The notes under the pieces: model-generated | What the model was told of the DNA's origin: nothing | The model's database searches: none | What the model saw: the letters and a program-made list of their open reading frames with translations, nothing else | In this document: positions 8,492 through 17,816 of the stretch, one piece after another | How positions within the stretch are numbered: the stretch's first letter is position 1 | How the letters are laid out: each line of letters begins with the position of its first letter | Program-made: the position numbers and the translations under genes | NCBI GenBank assembly: GCA_024710165.1 | Contig: JANJVG010000012.1 | Location: 1-47,146 of the forward strand | Reading direction: 5' to 3' | Source of the DNA: Burkholderiaceae bacterium | GTDB lineage: Bacteria > Pseudomonadota > Gammaproteobacteria > Burkholderiales > Burkholderiaceae_C | Length of the DNA: 47,146 nucleotides

Positions 8492-9720
8492 CCTCCGGCT
8501 TGTTGCGCGCCACGTTGACGCTGCTCACGGGCAGCGTGCTGGCCCACGCCCTGCCGCTGCTGCTGGGCCCGGTGCTCACGCGGCTGTACGCGCCAGGGGA
8601 ATTCGGCCAGTACGCGCTGTTCTGGGCTGTGGCCACGAACCTGGCCGTGGTGGCCTGCGCGCGCTACGAATTCGCCCTGCCGCTCGAAAAGAAACCCCAG
8701 GGCGCCGCGCTGCTGATGGCCCTGTGCGCACGCCTGCTGCTGGCCACCACGGCAGCCTCCACGCTCCTGGCCCTGGTGCTCCTCTTCTGGCGAGGCATGT
8801 CCCTGGCCTGGTTGCTGCCGGCGGGCGTGCTGGCCATCGGCGCCACCCAATGGCTCACTCTGTGGGCCACGCGGTCGCAGCGCTTCGGCCTACTGTCGGC
8901 GGCACGCCTGGTGCAGCAGGGGGGAGGCGCCGTACTGCAGGTCCTGCTGGGCCTGTTCAAAGCAGGCCCAGTGGGCCTGCTGGCCGGCCCCATCGTGGCC
9001 GGCCTGGGCGCCGCCTGGTTGCTGGCACGCCCCGCCCCACAGGGCGGCTGGCTGCGGTTGGTACGCCAGCCGCTGCCGCGCCTGAAAGCCATGGCCGCGC
9101 GCCACAGCGACTTTCCGCTCTACAACACGCCACACGCCTTCCTTGGCGCGCTGCAGGACACCCTGACCCTGCTGCTCATCGCCGCCTGGGCTGGCGACGC
9201 GGCCGCAGGTTTCTGGGCGTTGGCGCTGCGCTACCTCAAGGCCCCAGCCACCTTGCTGGGCGGTGCGCTGTCGCAGGCGCTCTACCCGCAGCTGCTGCAG
9301 GCCCGCAGCGCAGCCGAGGCACGCTCTCTGGTACGCCGCACCATGCTGGCGCTGGCACTGCTCGCCGCGCCCCTGGCCGCCGTGCTGCTGCTGTGGGGCC
9401 CCGACCTGTTCACATGGATCTTTGGTACGCAGTGGAGTGGTGCCGGAGCGCTCGCGCGCGGCCTGGGCCTGTATATCGGCTTACACTTCATCGCCTCGCC
9501 GCTGTCGGTGGTCACGCTGGCCTGGCGCGCCCAGCCTTGGGCTCTGCAGCTTTCGCTCATCGGACAGGGGGTGTTCTTCGCCGGACTCGGGCTGGGCCTC
9601 TACTGGGGCGGACTGGAAGGCGCGGCCTGGGGCGTCTCGGCGGCGATGGCGGTGTACTTTGTCTATTATTTCCAGGCCCTGGCGCACTGGAACAACATTC
9701 CCGATGAGAGCCTTGCTTAA
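8488..9720 (+). CDS. Wzx-like oligosaccharide flippase
   Basis: A 410-residue polytopic membrane protein of the MATE-like polysaccharide biosynthesis family. It begins with hydrophobic segments TLLTGSVLAHALPLLLGPVL and the flippase-type TRLYAPGEFGQYALFWA, then roughly a dozen hydrophobic helices. It is expected to flip undecaprenyl-diphosphate-linked glycan across the inner membrane. Translation is coupled to the dehydratase by a 4-nt ATGA overlap. The next gene starts 17 nt inside its 3' end. No Wzy-type polymerase gene is found in the cluster. Confidence 0.85.
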   Translation: MTSGLLRATLTLLTGSVLAHALPLLLGPVLTRLYAPGEFGQYALFWAVATNLAVVACARYEFALPLEKKPQGAALLMALCARLLLATTAASTLLALVLLFWRGMSLAWLLPAGVLAIGATQWLTLWATRSQRFGLLSAARLVQQGGGAVLQVLLGLFKAGPVGLLAGPIVAGLGAAWLLARPAPQGGWLRLVRQPLPRLKAMAARHSDFPLYNTPHAFLGALQDTLTLLLIAAWAGDAAAGFWALALRYLKAPATLLGGALSQALYPQLLQARSAAEARSLVRRTMLALALLAAPLAAVLLLWGPDLFTWIFGTQWSGAGALARGLGLYIGLHFIASPLSVVTLAWRAQPWALQLSLIGQGVFFAGLGLGLYWGGLEGAAWGVSAAMAVYFVYYFQALAHWNNIPDESLA

Positions 9721-10306
9721 CCGCTGGCGCCGCTGGCTCTGGCGACAGCTTTTCTACCGCATGGTGTTCGGTGAGCAAAGCCGCGCGGGCCAGACCCTGC
9801 CGCACACCCGCATCGCGCCGAGCACCTGCATCGAGGGCGAGGCCGGGCTGGAGCTGGCCGACCATGTGTTTATCGGTCAGTTCAACTTCCTCGACGCCAC
9901 GGCCGGTATGCACATTGGCGAGGGCGTGCAGATCACCAACTTCGTGAGCATCGTCACGCACAGCTCACACCGCAGCATCCGGCTGCTCGGCCGCGCCTAC
10001 GCCAGCCATACGGGCGCTATGCCCGGCTACCTGCGCGCGCCCATCGAGATCGGTGCCTACAGCTTCATCGGCCCGCACAGCGTGGTCGAGGCAGGCAGCC
10101 GCATCGGCAAGGGCGTGGTGGTCTGCGCCCACTCCCGCGTGCGCGGCGACGTGCCGGATTTCGCCATCGTGGCGGGATCGCCCGCGCGCACTGTGGGCGA
10201 TGTGCGCACCCAGGATGCCCGCCTGCTGGAGCAGCACCCGGAGCTGGCCGTGCACTATGCCGCCTGGGCCGGTGAACTGCCCCGTACGCCACAGGAGCCC
10301 CGCTGA
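9704..10306 (+). CDS. hexapeptide-repeat acyltransferase (WbbJ/CAT-like)
   Basis: A 200-residue left-handed beta-helix acyltransferase, probably an acetyl-CoA-dependent O- or N-acetyltransferase acting on a sugar. Isoleucine/valine-rich hexapeptides are visible (HIGEGVQITNFVSIVTHSSH, then IGAYSFIGPHSVVEAGSRIG, then the closing FAIVAGSPARTVG), which is the layout of the galactoside/xenobiotic acetyltransferase group. There is no N-terminal Rossmann domain, so it is unlike PglD. The start ATG at 9704 overlaps the flippase gene by 17 nt. The acceptor sugar cannot be read from sequence. Confidence 0.85.
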   Translation: MRALLNRWRRWLWRQLFYRMVFGEQSRAGQTLPHTRIAPSTCIEGEAGLELADHVFIGQFNFLDATAGMHIGEGVQITNFVSIVTHSSHRSIRLLGRAYASHTGAMPGYLRAPIEIGAYSFIGPHSVVEAGSRIGKGVVVCAHSRVRGDVPDFAIVAGSPARTVGDVRTQDARLLEQHPELAVHYAAWAGELPRTPQEPR

Positions 10307-10307
10307 C

Positions 10308-11357
10308 ATGCCCCCCCACCTGTGCCTGCTGGGCGACGCCAACAGCCCCCACACCCGGCGCTGGGCGCTGGAGATGCGCGCGCGCGGCTGGCGTGTCTCG
10401 ATCGTCACCGCGCGGCCGGAGCCGCTCGGTGGCGTGGAGCAGCGCATCCTGCCGCCGGTGCGACGCTCCATCGACTGGCTGCTGCGCGCGCGCGCGGCGC
10501 GGTGCCATGTGCGCGAACTGGCCCCGGACATCGTGCATGCGCACTATGTCACCTCGTACGGCTACCTGGCCGCGCGCTGTGATCGCCATCCCCTGGTGAT
10601 GACGGCCTGGGGTAGCGACCTGCTCGTCACCCCGCACACCCGCCCTTGGATGCGCTGGCTCACCGGCTGGATCCTGCGCCGCGCCGACCTTCTCACCGGA
10701 GACTCGGCCAGCCTGGTCGAGGCCGCGCGGCAGTACCGGCCGCACGCCCCGGTCCATGAAATTCACTGGGGCGTGGACCGCGCCCAATTCACCCCCGTGC
10801 CCTGGGAGCACAAGAACGGCGTACAGATCGTGAGCCTGCGCGCCTGGGAACCGAATTACCAGATAGACACGCTGATCGACGCCCTCGCTCTGCTGCGCCA
10901 GCAACTACCCGACACACCGCTCCAGCTCCACCTGCTCGGCGGCGGCTCGCTCGAAGCACGTCTGCGCGATCAGGTGCAGGCGCGGGGGCTGGGACAGAGC
11001 GTTCACTTCCACGGCCGCCTGGACGACGCGGGCATGGCTGCCGTGCTGGCGCGTTGCAAAATCTCGGTCAGCGTGCCCGCGAGCGACGCGACCTCTGTGG
11101 CCATGCTGGAAAGCATGGCCTGCGGTCTGGCCGTGGTGGCGAGCGACCTGCCGGCCAACCGCCAGTGGATCAACCCCGCGCTGTTGGTGCCCGCAGGCGA
11201 TGCGCAGGCGCTTGCACAGGTGCTGCAGCGACTTGCCAGCGACGACGAGCATGCGCGGCAGGCCGGCGAGCGCAATGCCGAGCGTATCGCGCTGGACGGC
11301 GACCGCAAGACGCAGATGGACCATATCGATCGCCTGTACCGGGAACTTCTGCCATGA
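10308..11357 (+). CDS. glycosyltransferase family 4
   Basis: A 349-residue retaining GT-B glycosyltransferase. The N-terminal domain starts LCLLGDANSPHTRRWALEM and has PDIVHAHYVTSYGYLA. The C-terminal nucleotide-sugar half contains VSLRAWEPNYQIDTLIDAL, LHLLGGGS and the donor-binding segment SDATSVAMLESMACGLAVVA. The cluster context suggests that it extends a lipid-linked glycan at the cytoplasmic face; donor and acceptor are unknown. It starts 1 nt after the acyltransferase stop and overlaps the next gene by 4 nt. Confidence 0.9.
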   Translation: MPPHLCLLGDANSPHTRRWALEMRARGWRVSIVTARPEPLGGVEQRILPPVRRSIDWLLRARAARCHVRELAPDIVHAHYVTSYGYLAARCDRHPLVMTAWGSDLLVTPHTRPWMRWLTGWILRRADLLTGDSASLVEAARQYRPHAPVHEIHWGVDRAQFTPVPWEHKNGVQIVSLRAWEPNYQIDTLIDALALLRQQLPDTPLQLHLLGGGSLEARLRDQVQARGLGQSVHFHGRLDDAGMAAVLARCKISVSVPASDATSVAMLESMACGLAVVASDLPANRQWINPALLVPAGDAQALAQVLQRLASDDEHARQAGERNAERIALDGDRKTQMDHIDRLYRELLP

Positions 11358-12379
11358 CGCACCCCTCCCCCCGCCTGCTCAGCGTGATCGCCCCCTGCCG
11401 CAACGAAGCTGCCTTCATTGACGCCTTCTGTGACTCGGTGCTGCGCCAGCAGCTCCCGGCCGGCTGGCACATGGATGTGCTGATCGCCGACGGCATGAGC
11501 GACGACGGCACACGCGAGCGCCTGCAGGAGCGCTGCGCACGCGACGGGCGGCTGGTGCTGGTGGACAACCCGGGCCGCATAGTCTCCACCGGGCTCAATG
11601 CCTGCATCGCTCGCGCGCGAGGCGAGGTAGTTGCCCGGCTCGACATCCACACGGTCTTCGCACCCGATTACCTGGCCCGCTGCATCGAGGCCCTGGAGCG
11701 CAGCGGCGCCGACAACGTGGGCGGCCCCTGGGTCGCGCAAGGCACCGGCCCCATGGGCGAGGCTATCGCGGCGGCCTTCCAGTGCCGCTGGGTGGTGGGT
11801 GGCGCGCGCTCGCGCGACCAGGCCTACGAAGGCGCGGTCGATACCGTGTACCTGGGCTGCTGGCGGCGCGAGGCGTTCGCACGCTTCGGACTGTTTGACG
11901 AAGCGCTGGTGCGCAACCAAGACGACGAGCACAACCTGCGCCTGCGCCTAGGCGGCGGCCGCATCTGGCAGAGCGGAACGATCCACTCGGTCTACCACCC
12001 GCGCGACTCGCTGCGACACCTCTACGCCCAGCAGCAGCAGTACGGCTACTGGCGGCCCTTCGTGGTACACAAGCATGGCCAGCCAGGTTCGCTGCGCCAG
12101 CTTGTCCCGGCGCTGTTTGTCGCGGCACTCGTGCTGTCTGCGGTGCTGCTCCCCTGGACGCCCTGGCCCGCCATTGCGCTGCTGGTACTCTACGGCCCCT
12201 ACCTCCTGCTGGCCAGCCTGGCCGCCGCACGCGCCGCAGGGGCTCGGCACACACTCTGGCGCCTGCCCGCCGTGATCGCCGCTTTCCACATTGGATACGG
12301 CTGGGGCACCTGGCAAGGCCTGTGGGATGTGCTGCGCGCGCGTGCGCCGTCGTCGCGCTTCGCGAGAATCACGCGATGA
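11354..12379 (+). CDS. glycosyltransferase family 2 with C-terminal membrane helices (ExoA-like)
   Basis: A 341-residue inverting GT-A enzyme. It has SVIAPCRNEAAFIDAF at the start, the IADGMSDDGT nucleotide-binding motif, LDIHTVFAPDYLARC (a DxH variant of the DXD motif), and the NQDDEHNLRLRLGG acceptor-side motif. Two to three hydrophobic helices occupy the C-terminal third (LVPALFVAALVLSAVLLPWT and following). This layout resembles rhizobial ExoA. It overlaps the GT4 gene and the methyltransferase gene by ATGA junctions. Confidence 0.9.
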   Translation: MTHPSPRLLSVIAPCRNEAAFIDAFCDSVLRQQLPAGWHMDVLIADGMSDDGTRERLQERCARDGRLVLVDNPGRIVSTGLNACIARARGEVVARLDIHTVFAPDYLARCIEALERSGADNVGGPWVAQGTGPMGEAIAAAFQCRWVVGGARSRDQAYEGAVDTVYLGCWRREAFARFGLFDEALVRNQDDEHNLRLRLGGGRIWQSGTIHSVYHPRDSLRHLYAQQQQYGYWRPFVVHKHGQPGSLRQLVPALFVAALVLSAVLLPWTPWPAIALLVLYGPYLLLASLAAARAAGARHTLWRLPAVIAAFHIGYGWGTWQGLWDVLRARAPSSRFARITR

Positions 12380-13071
12380 ACACGCCCGAGACCCACGCCG
12401 TCAAGGACCGCTACGCACGCCGCGATGGCAGTGCCGACGCCCAGCGATACAGCCTGTACGCCAACGCGGCTGCCCTGCAGGCGCAGCAGGAGCGCCTGCG
12501 TGCCATGGCTGCCCTGTGGCGCGCGCACGGCTGGGACTGCCTGACAGGACGCCCCCTGCTCGAAGTGGGCTGCGGCAGCGGCGGCAACCTGCTGGACCTG
12601 CTGCGCCTGGGCGCATCGCCCGGGCAGCTCACGGGTATCGAGCTGCTGCCCGAACGCGCCACAGCGGCACGAACGGTCCTCCCGGAATCCGTGCACATCG
12701 TTCAGGGTGACGCCTGCGCCACGCCGATCATCGACGACAGCCAGCAGGCCGTAATGGCCTTTACCGTGTTCAGCTCACTGCTCGACCCCGGCTACCGGCA
12801 ACAGTTTGCACGCACGCTGTGGCGCTGGGTGGCACCGGGCGGTGGCGTGCTGGTCTATGACTTTGTGGTCAACAACCCGCACAATCCCGATGTGTGCAAG
12901 GTGCCTGCAGACGAACTGCGGGCACTGTTCCCTGAAGCACGGTTGCATGCGCGGCGCCTGACGCTCGCGCCGCCGGTCGCACGGCGGCTGCCAGCGCCAC
13001 TGATCGGCCCGGCGTCGCTGCTGCACCCGCTGCGCACCCACCGCCTGACCTGGGCGGTCAAACCCCTGTGA
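12376..13071 (+). CDS. class I SAM-dependent methyltransferase
   Basis: A 231-residue Rossmann methyltransferase. SAM motif I is [20 protein letters not shown], followed by [10 protein letters not shown] (motif II) and a late [14 protein letters not shown] segment similar to glycan-cluster methyltransferases. Given its position between a glycosyltransferase and UDP-glucose dehydrogenase, it probably methylates a sugar or caps the glycan; this is inference. The start is the ATG at 12376, overlapping the GT2 stop. Confidence 0.85.
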   Translation: MNTPETHAVKDRYARRDGSADAQRYSLYANAAALQAQQERLRAMAALWRAHGWDCLTGRPLLEVGCGSGGNLLDLLRLGASPGQLTGIELLPERATAARTVLPESVHIVQGDACATPIIDDSQQAVMAFTVFSSLLDPGYRQQFARTLWRWVAPGGGVLVYDFVVNNPHNPDVCKVPADELRALFPEARLHARRLTLAPPVARRLPAPLIGPASLLHPLRTHRLTWAVKPL

Positions 13072-13081
13072 TGTTTCCAAC

Positions 13082-14410
13082 ATGAAAATCACCGTTGTCG
13101 GAACCGGATACGTGGGCTTGGTCACGGGCGCATGTCTGGCAGAGATGGGTAACCACGTCGTCTGTCTGGACCACGATGCCGACCGTATCGACATGCTCCA
13201 CAGCGGCCAGCTCCCCATCCACGAACCCGGGCTGCTCGACATCGTGCTGCGCAACGCACACAGCGGCCGGCTGGAGTTCACCAGCGACGTGGACCACGCC
13301 GTCACGCATGGCCGGGTGCAGTTCATCGCCGTGGGTACACCCGCAGGCGAGGATGGATCGGCCGACCTCCAGCATGTGCTAGCGGCAGCAAAGGCCATCG
13401 CCGAGCGTATGCTGGACGACCGGCTCATCGTGAACAAGAGCACCGTGCCGGTGGGCACGGCGGACCAGGTACACGAAGCCATGGCGGCCGTCCTGCGCGC
13501 GCGCGGCCAGTCGGCACGCGTTGATGTGGTGTCCAACCCGGAATTCCTGAAGGAAGGATCGGCGGTGCAGGACTTCATGCGCCCGGACCGCATCGTGGTG
13601 GGGGCCGATGACGCGCAGGCCGCGCAACTGATGCGCCAGCTCTACGCGCCCTTCATGCGCAACCGCGACCGCTTCATCCTGATGGACATCCGCAGCGCGG
13701 AATTCACCAAATACGCGTCCAACGCCATGCTGGCCACGCGCATCAGCTTCATGAACGAACTGGCCCTGCTGGCCGAGAAGCTGGGGGCCGATATCGAGCA
13801 GGTCCGCACCGGTATGGGCACCGACCCGCGCATCGGCACGCACTTCCTCTATGCCGGTGCGGGTTATGGCGGCTCATGCTTCCCCAAGGATGTGAAGGCC
13901 CTGGTGCACGCGGCGCAGGAAGCCGGGCAGGGGCTGCGCATCCTGCAGGCCGTGCAGGCCGTGAACGATCGCCAGAAGCAGGTACTGGTGGACAAGATCG
14001 TGGCGCGCTTCGGGCCCGATCTTCACGGCCGGCGTTTTGCCGTATGGGGACTCGCCTTCAAACCGGGCACGGACGACATGCGCGAGGCCCCGAGCCTGAC
14101 CATCATCGAGCACCTGCTGGCACGCGGCGCCAAGATCGCTGCCTACGATCCGGTGGCCCTGGCCCAGGCACGCCGGGTGTTGGGCGAGCGCCCCGGCCTG
14201 CACCTGGTGGGCCAGGCCACCACCGCACTCGAAGGTGCGGACGCGCTCGTCATCGTGACCGAATGGAAGGAATTCCGCAGCCCGGACTTCGCCCACCTGG
14301 CCGCCACGCTGCGCCAGCCGGTCATCTTCGACGGCCGCAACCTCTTCGAACCCGCCGATATGAGCGCGCTGGGCCTGGAATACCATGCCATCGGCCGAGG
14401 CACCCCCTAG
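13082..14410 (+). CDS. ugd: UDP-glucose 6-dehydrogenase
   Basis: A 442-residue NAD-dependent enzyme that oxidises UDP-glucose to UDP-glucuronate. The NAD motif VGTGYVGL is at residues 6-13, and the catalytic cysteine is C266 in [25 protein letters not shown] and the C-terminal [13 protein letters not shown] are also family hallmarks. Presence of this enzyme suggests that the exported glycan contains glucuronate or a derived sugar. GDP-mannose dehydrogenase is the main alternative, but the FLKEGSA and [10 protein letters not shown] context favours UDP-glucose. Confidence 0.92.
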   Translation: MKITVVGTGYVGLVTGACLAEMGNHVVCLDHDADRIDMLHSGQLPIHEPGLLDIVLRNAHSGRLEFTSDVDHAVTHGRVQFIAVGTPAGEDGSADLQHVLAAAKAIAERMLDDRLIVNKSTVPVGTADQVHEAMAAVLRARGQSARVDVVSNPEFLKEGSAVQDFMRPDRIVVGADDAQAAQLMRQLYAPFMRNRDRFILMDIRSAEFTKYASNAMLATRISFMNELALLAEKLGADIEQVRTGMGTDPRIGTHFLYAGAGYGGSCFPKDVKALVHAAQEAGQGLRILQAVQAVNDRQKQVLVDKIVARFGPDLHGRRFAVWGLAFKPGTDDMREAPSLTIIEHLLARGAKIAAYDPVALAQARRVLGERPGLHLVGQATTALEGADALVIVTEWKEFRSPDFAHLAATLRQPVIFDGRNLFEPADMSALGLEYHAIGRGTP

Positions 14411-14417
14411 GCAAACC

Positions 14418-15584
14418 ATGCCCGACACTCCTCTCCCCTTCCTTCCTTTCGCCCGCCCGGACATCGGCGACGCCGAGATCGCCGCCGTCACCGAGACCCT
14501 GCGCTCGGGCTGGGTCACCACCGGCCCGAAGGCCCGCGCCTTCGAGCAGGCCTTCACCGACTACCTGGGCGGCGAGGGGTTGCAGAGCATCGCCGTCAAC
14601 TCGGCGACCGCAGGCCTGCACCTCGCGCTGGAATCACTGGGCATTGGTCCGGGCGACGAAGTCATTGCGCCCACTCTGACCTTCACCGCCACGGTGGAAG
14701 TGGTGCGCTACCTCGGCGCCGATCCGGTGCTGGTGGACGTGGACCCGGTCACGCTGAACATCGACCCCGAGAAAATTCGCGCCGCCATCACCCCGCGTAC
14801 CAAGGCCATCATGCCGGTGCACTATGGCGGCCTGGCCTGCCGCATGGACGCCATCCTGGCCATCGCGCGCGAACACGGCCTGAAAGTGGTGGAAGACGCC
14901 GCACACGCCCTGCCCACCACCTGGAAGGGCCAGCTCGTGGGGCAGCTCGATTCCGACGTGACGGTGTTCAGCTTCTACGCCAACAAGACCATCACCACCG
15001 GCGAGGGCGGCATGGCCGTGACGCGCAACCCACAACTGGCCGAGCGCATGCGCGTGATGCGCCTGCACGGCATGAGCCGGGATGCCTTCGACCGCTTTAA
15101 CTCCAAGACGCCGGCCTGGTATTACGAGGTGGTGGCCCCCGGCTTCAAGTACAACCTGACCGACACCGCCGCCGCCCTGGGCCTGGTGCAGTTGCAGCGC
15201 CTGCCGCAGTTCCTGGCGCACCGCCAGCATCTCGCGGGGCGGTACCACGCGCAGCTGGCCGGCCTGCCCCTGGTGCTGCCGGCCGATGCCCCGGCGGGCG
15301 ACGTGCATGCCTGGCATCTTTATGTCATCCGTCTCGCGCCAGGCGCGCACCTTTCGCGCGACGAGGTCATCCAGGCGCTGTCGGACCGGGGCATTGGCAC
15401 CAGCGTGCACTACGTGCCCCTGCACCGCCACCCCTACTGGCGCGACCGTTATGGGCTGGCGCCCAGCCAGTTCCCGCAGGCCGACGCGGCCTACCTGTCC
15501 ATGCTCAGCCTGCCGCTGTTCACCGCGATGCAGGATGCCGACCAGGACCGGGTGATCGCCGCGCTGCACGACGTCCTCGCCTGA
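14418..15584 (+). CDS. DegT/DnrJ/EryC1/StrS family sugar aminotransferase
   Basis: A 388-residue PLP enzyme that transfers an amino group to a nucleotide keto-sugar. Visible features are [18 protein letters not shown] near the start, [26 protein letters not shown], and the PLP lysine K190 in [14 protein letters not shown]. Together with the WbpM/PglF-like dehydratase at 6569, this supports synthesis of a UDP-4-amino-4,6-dideoxy hexose of the bacillosamine or viosamine type. The chosen start is the ATG at 14418, 7 nt after the ugd stop. The open frame reaches 11 codons further upstream, into ugd. Its stop overlaps the next start by one base (TGATG). Confidence 0.92.
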   Translation: MPDTPLPFLPFARPDIGDAEIAAVTETLRSGWVTTGPKARAFEQAFTDYLGGEGLQSIAVNSATAGLHLALESLGIGPGDEVIAPTLTFTATVEVVRYLGADPVLVDVDPVTLNIDPEKIRAAITPRTKAIMPVHYGGLACRMDAILAIAREHGLKVVEDAAHALPTTWKGQLVGQLDSDVTVFSFYANKTITTGEGGMAVTRNPQLAERMRVMRLHGMSRDAFDRFNSKTPAWYYEVVAPGFKYNLTDTAAALGLVQLQRLPQFLAHRQHLAGRYHAQLAGLPLVLPADAPAGDVHAWHLYVIRLAPGAHLSRDEVIQALSDRGIGTSVHYVPLHRHPYWRDRYGLAPSQFPQADAAYLSMLSLPLFTAMQDADQDRVIAALHDVLA

Positions 15585-16216
15585 TGGCCAAGCGCCTGTT
15601 CGACATCGCTTTCGCCCTGCTCGCCCTGCTGCTGCTGGGTCCGCTGCTACTGGCCGTGGCGCTGTGGGTGCGGCTGGACTCCCCCGGGCCGGTGTTCTTC
15701 CGCCAGCAGCGCGTGGGACGTAGCGGCCAGTTGTTCGATATCTACAAGTTCCGCACCATGCAGACCGGCGCCGAAGCCATGGGCCCGCAGATCACCGTGG
15801 GCGAAGATGCCCGCATCACGCGTGCCGGGGCCTGGCTGCGCTGCTCCAAAGTGGACGAGCTGCCGCAGTTCATCAATGTGCTGCGCGGCGACATGAGCGT
15901 GGTCGGCCCCCGCCCCGAGGTGCCGCGCTACGTGGCGCAATACCCCGCCGATGTGCGCCAGGCCGTGCTGTCCGTGCGCCCCGGCATCACCGATCTGGCC
16001 TCCATCGAGTTCCGCGACGAGAGCGCGCTGCTGGCCCGAAGCCAAGACCCCGAGCGCACCTATGTGGAGCAGATCCTGCCCGCCAAACTGCGCCATGCCC
16101 AGCAGTACGTGCGCACGCATTCGCTGGGGCTGGACCTGCGGATCATTGCCCGCACCGTGCTGGCCGTGCTGGGCCTGCGCACCGCGCGGCCCCCGGACAG
16201 CGCCGATAGCCCATAA
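15584..16216 (+). CDS. initiating sugar transferase (PglC-like phosphoglycosyltransferase)
   Basis: A 210-residue monotopic phosphoglycosyl transferase that attaches the first sugar phosphate to undecaprenyl phosphate. It has a single N-terminal membrane segment (RLFDIAFALLALLLLGPLLL), then SPGPVFFRQQRVGRSG, the YKFRTM motif, RCSKVDELPQFINVLRG and VGPRPEVPRYV. The WcaJ-type N-terminal helices are absent, so it is the small PglC/PglB-N-like form that often uses 4-amino-dideoxy sugars. It is the last gene of the glycan cluster. Confidence 0.92.
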   Translation: MAKRLFDIAFALLALLLLGPLLLAVALWVRLDSPGPVFFRQQRVGRSGQLFDIYKFRTMQTGAEAMGPQITVGEDARITRAGAWLRCSKVDELPQFINVLRGDMSVVGPRPEVPRYVAQYPADVRQAVLSVRPGITDLASIEFRDESALLARSQDPERTYVEQILPAKLRHAQQYVRTHSLGLDLRIIARTVLAVLGLRTARPPDSADSP

Positions 16217-16228
16217 AATCAACGGTTT

Positions 16229-16250
16229 GGCTGGCAACAGCCCCCTTTTT
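16229..16250 (+). terminator. possible intrinsic terminator between the glycan cluster and lysS
   Basis: A short stem GGCTG (16229-16233) / CAGCC (16238-16242) with GCAA loop is followed by CCC and TTTTT (16246-16250). The stem is weak at 5 bp. A TAAAAT (16214-16219) overlaps the sugar transferase stop and could be a -10 box for lysS, in which case the hairpin would lie in a leader. Confidence 0.4.
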
Positions 16251-16273
16251 CCTGCCCCGTAGCCACGGCACCT

Positions 16274-17803
16274 ATGTCTGAACAGAACCACGCCCCCGCC
16301 CCCCATGACGAAAACCAGCTCATCGCCGAGCGCCGCGACAAGCTGCGCGCCCTGCGCGAGGCACAGGCCCAGGGCAAGGGCGTTGCATTCCCGAACAATT
16401 TCAAGCCCGCCCACCAGGCCGTGGCGCTGCACGAATCCCACGGCGAGACTGCGGCCGAGACGCTGGATGCCACCCCTGTGCAGGTGAGTGTGGCGGGCCG
16501 CATGATGCTCAAGCGCGTGATGGGCAAGGCGAGTTTTGCCACCGTGCAGGACGCCTCGGGCCGCCTGCAGCTCTACATCACGCGCGACGCGCTGGGCGAA
16601 GAGCTGTACGCCGCTTTCAAGCACTGGGACCTGGGCGACATCGTCGGCGCCGAGGGCTCGCTCATGAAGACCAAGACCGGCGAGCTGTCGGTCAAGGTGA
16701 CCAGCCTGCGCCTGCTGACCAAGAGCCTGCGCCCCATGCCCGACAAGTTCCATGGCATCCACGACCAGGAAGTGAAATACCGCCAGCGCTACGTGGACCT
16801 GATGACCGACGAGCATGCGCGCAAGCGCTTCGTGGCACGCAGCAAGGCCGTCAGCAGCATCCGCGACTTCATGGTGCAGCACGGCTTCCTGGAGGTCGAG
16901 ACGCCCATGCTCCACCCCATTCCGGGCGGTGCCAACGCCAAGCCCTTCGTGACGCACCACAACGCGCTGGAGCAGGAGATGTACCTGCGCATCGCGCCCG
17001 AGCTGTATTTGAAGCGCCTGCTCGTGGGCGGCTTCGAGCGCGTGTTCGAGATCAACCGCAACTTCCGCAACGAAGGCATCTCGGTGCGCCACAACCCCGA
17101 GTTCACAATGATGGAGTTCTATGCAGCCTACTGGAACTACCAGGACCTCATGGGCTTCACCGAGCAACTCGTGCGCGACGCCGCCCTCAAGGCCGTGGGC
17201 ACGCTGCAGCTCAGCTACCAGGGCCGTGAGGTCGATCTGGCCCAGCCTTTCGCACGCCTGACCATCCGTGAGGCCATCTTCCAGTACACCGAGGCGGGCG
17301 CCCATGTGGACGATGCCGACTGGCTCATCAGCGCCCTCAAGAAGCTGGGCATGAGCGAGGAGAAGAACAAGCTCTCCACCCGCAGCCTGGCCAGCCTGCA
17401 GGTGCTGTACTTCGAAGAGACGGTGGAAGACAAGCTGTGGCAGCCCACCTTCATCATGGAGCACCCGACCGAAATCTCGCCGCTGGCACGCGCCAACGAT
17501 GCGCGCCCCGAGGTCACCGAGCGCTTCGAGCTCTACATCACGGGTCGGGAGTTCGGCAACGGTTTCAGCGAACTGAACGACGCCGAGGATCAGGCCGCCC
17601 GCTTTCACGCCCAGGTGGCCGCCAAAGACAGTGGTGATGACGAGGCCATGTACTACGACCACGATTTCGTGCGCGCGCTTGAATACGGCATGCCGCCCGC
17701 GGGCGGCTGCGGCATCGGTATCGACCGCCTGATGATGCTGCTGACCGACAGCCCGAGCATCCGTGACGTGATCCTGTTCCCGGCACTGCGCCGGGAAAGC
17801 TGA
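16274..17803 (+). CDS. lysS: lysyl-tRNA synthetase, class II
   Basis: Charges tRNA-Lys. The 509 residues comprise an N-terminal OB-fold anticodon domain (about 70-170) and a class II catalytic domain. Motif 2 is [20 protein letters not shown] and motif 3 is [12 protein letters not shown]. LysS-typical [19 protein letters not shown] links the domains. The N-terminus [20 protein letters not shown] is the normal charged helix. The start ATG is at 16274. It lies 57 nt after the glycan cluster and 13 nt before the diguanylate cyclase gene, which may be co-transcribed. Confidence 0.97.
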   Translation: MSEQNHAPAPHDENQLIAERRDKLRALREAQAQGKGVAFPNNFKPAHQAVALHESHGETAAETLDATPVQVSVAGRMMLKRVMGKASFATVQDASGRLQLYITRDALGEELYAAFKHWDLGDIVGAEGSLMKTKTGELSVKVTSLRLLTKSLRPMPDKFHGIHDQEVKYRQRYVDLMTDEHARKRFVARSKAVSSIRDFMVQHGFLEVETPMLHPIPGGANAKPFVTHHNALEQEMYLRIAPELYLKRLLVGGFERVFEINRNFRNEGISVRHNPEFTMMEFYAAYWNYQDLMGFTEQLVRDAALKAVGTLQLSYQGREVDLAQPFARLTIREAIFQYTEAGAHVDDADWLISALKKLGMSEEKNKLSTRSLASLQVLYFEETVEDKLWQPTFIMEHPTEISPLARANDARPEVTERFELYITGREFGNGFSELNDAEDQAARFHAQVAAKDSGDDEAMYYDHDFVRALEYGMPPAGGCGIGIDRLMMLLTDSPSIRDVILFPALRRES

Positions 17804-17816
17804 GCCCGTTCGCTCC

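Noticed and set aside
10490-10506. A CG-alternating run (gcgcgcgcgcggcgcgg) as a regulatory or Z-DNA element
   Set aside because: It lies inside the GT4 coding region and is explained by Arg/Ala codons.
13000-13081. The glycan cluster as a recent low-GC horizontal import
   Set aside because: Base composition and codon pattern look the same as in the flanking housekeeping genes, and no mobile-element remnants flank it. A transfer from a similar genome cannot be excluded.
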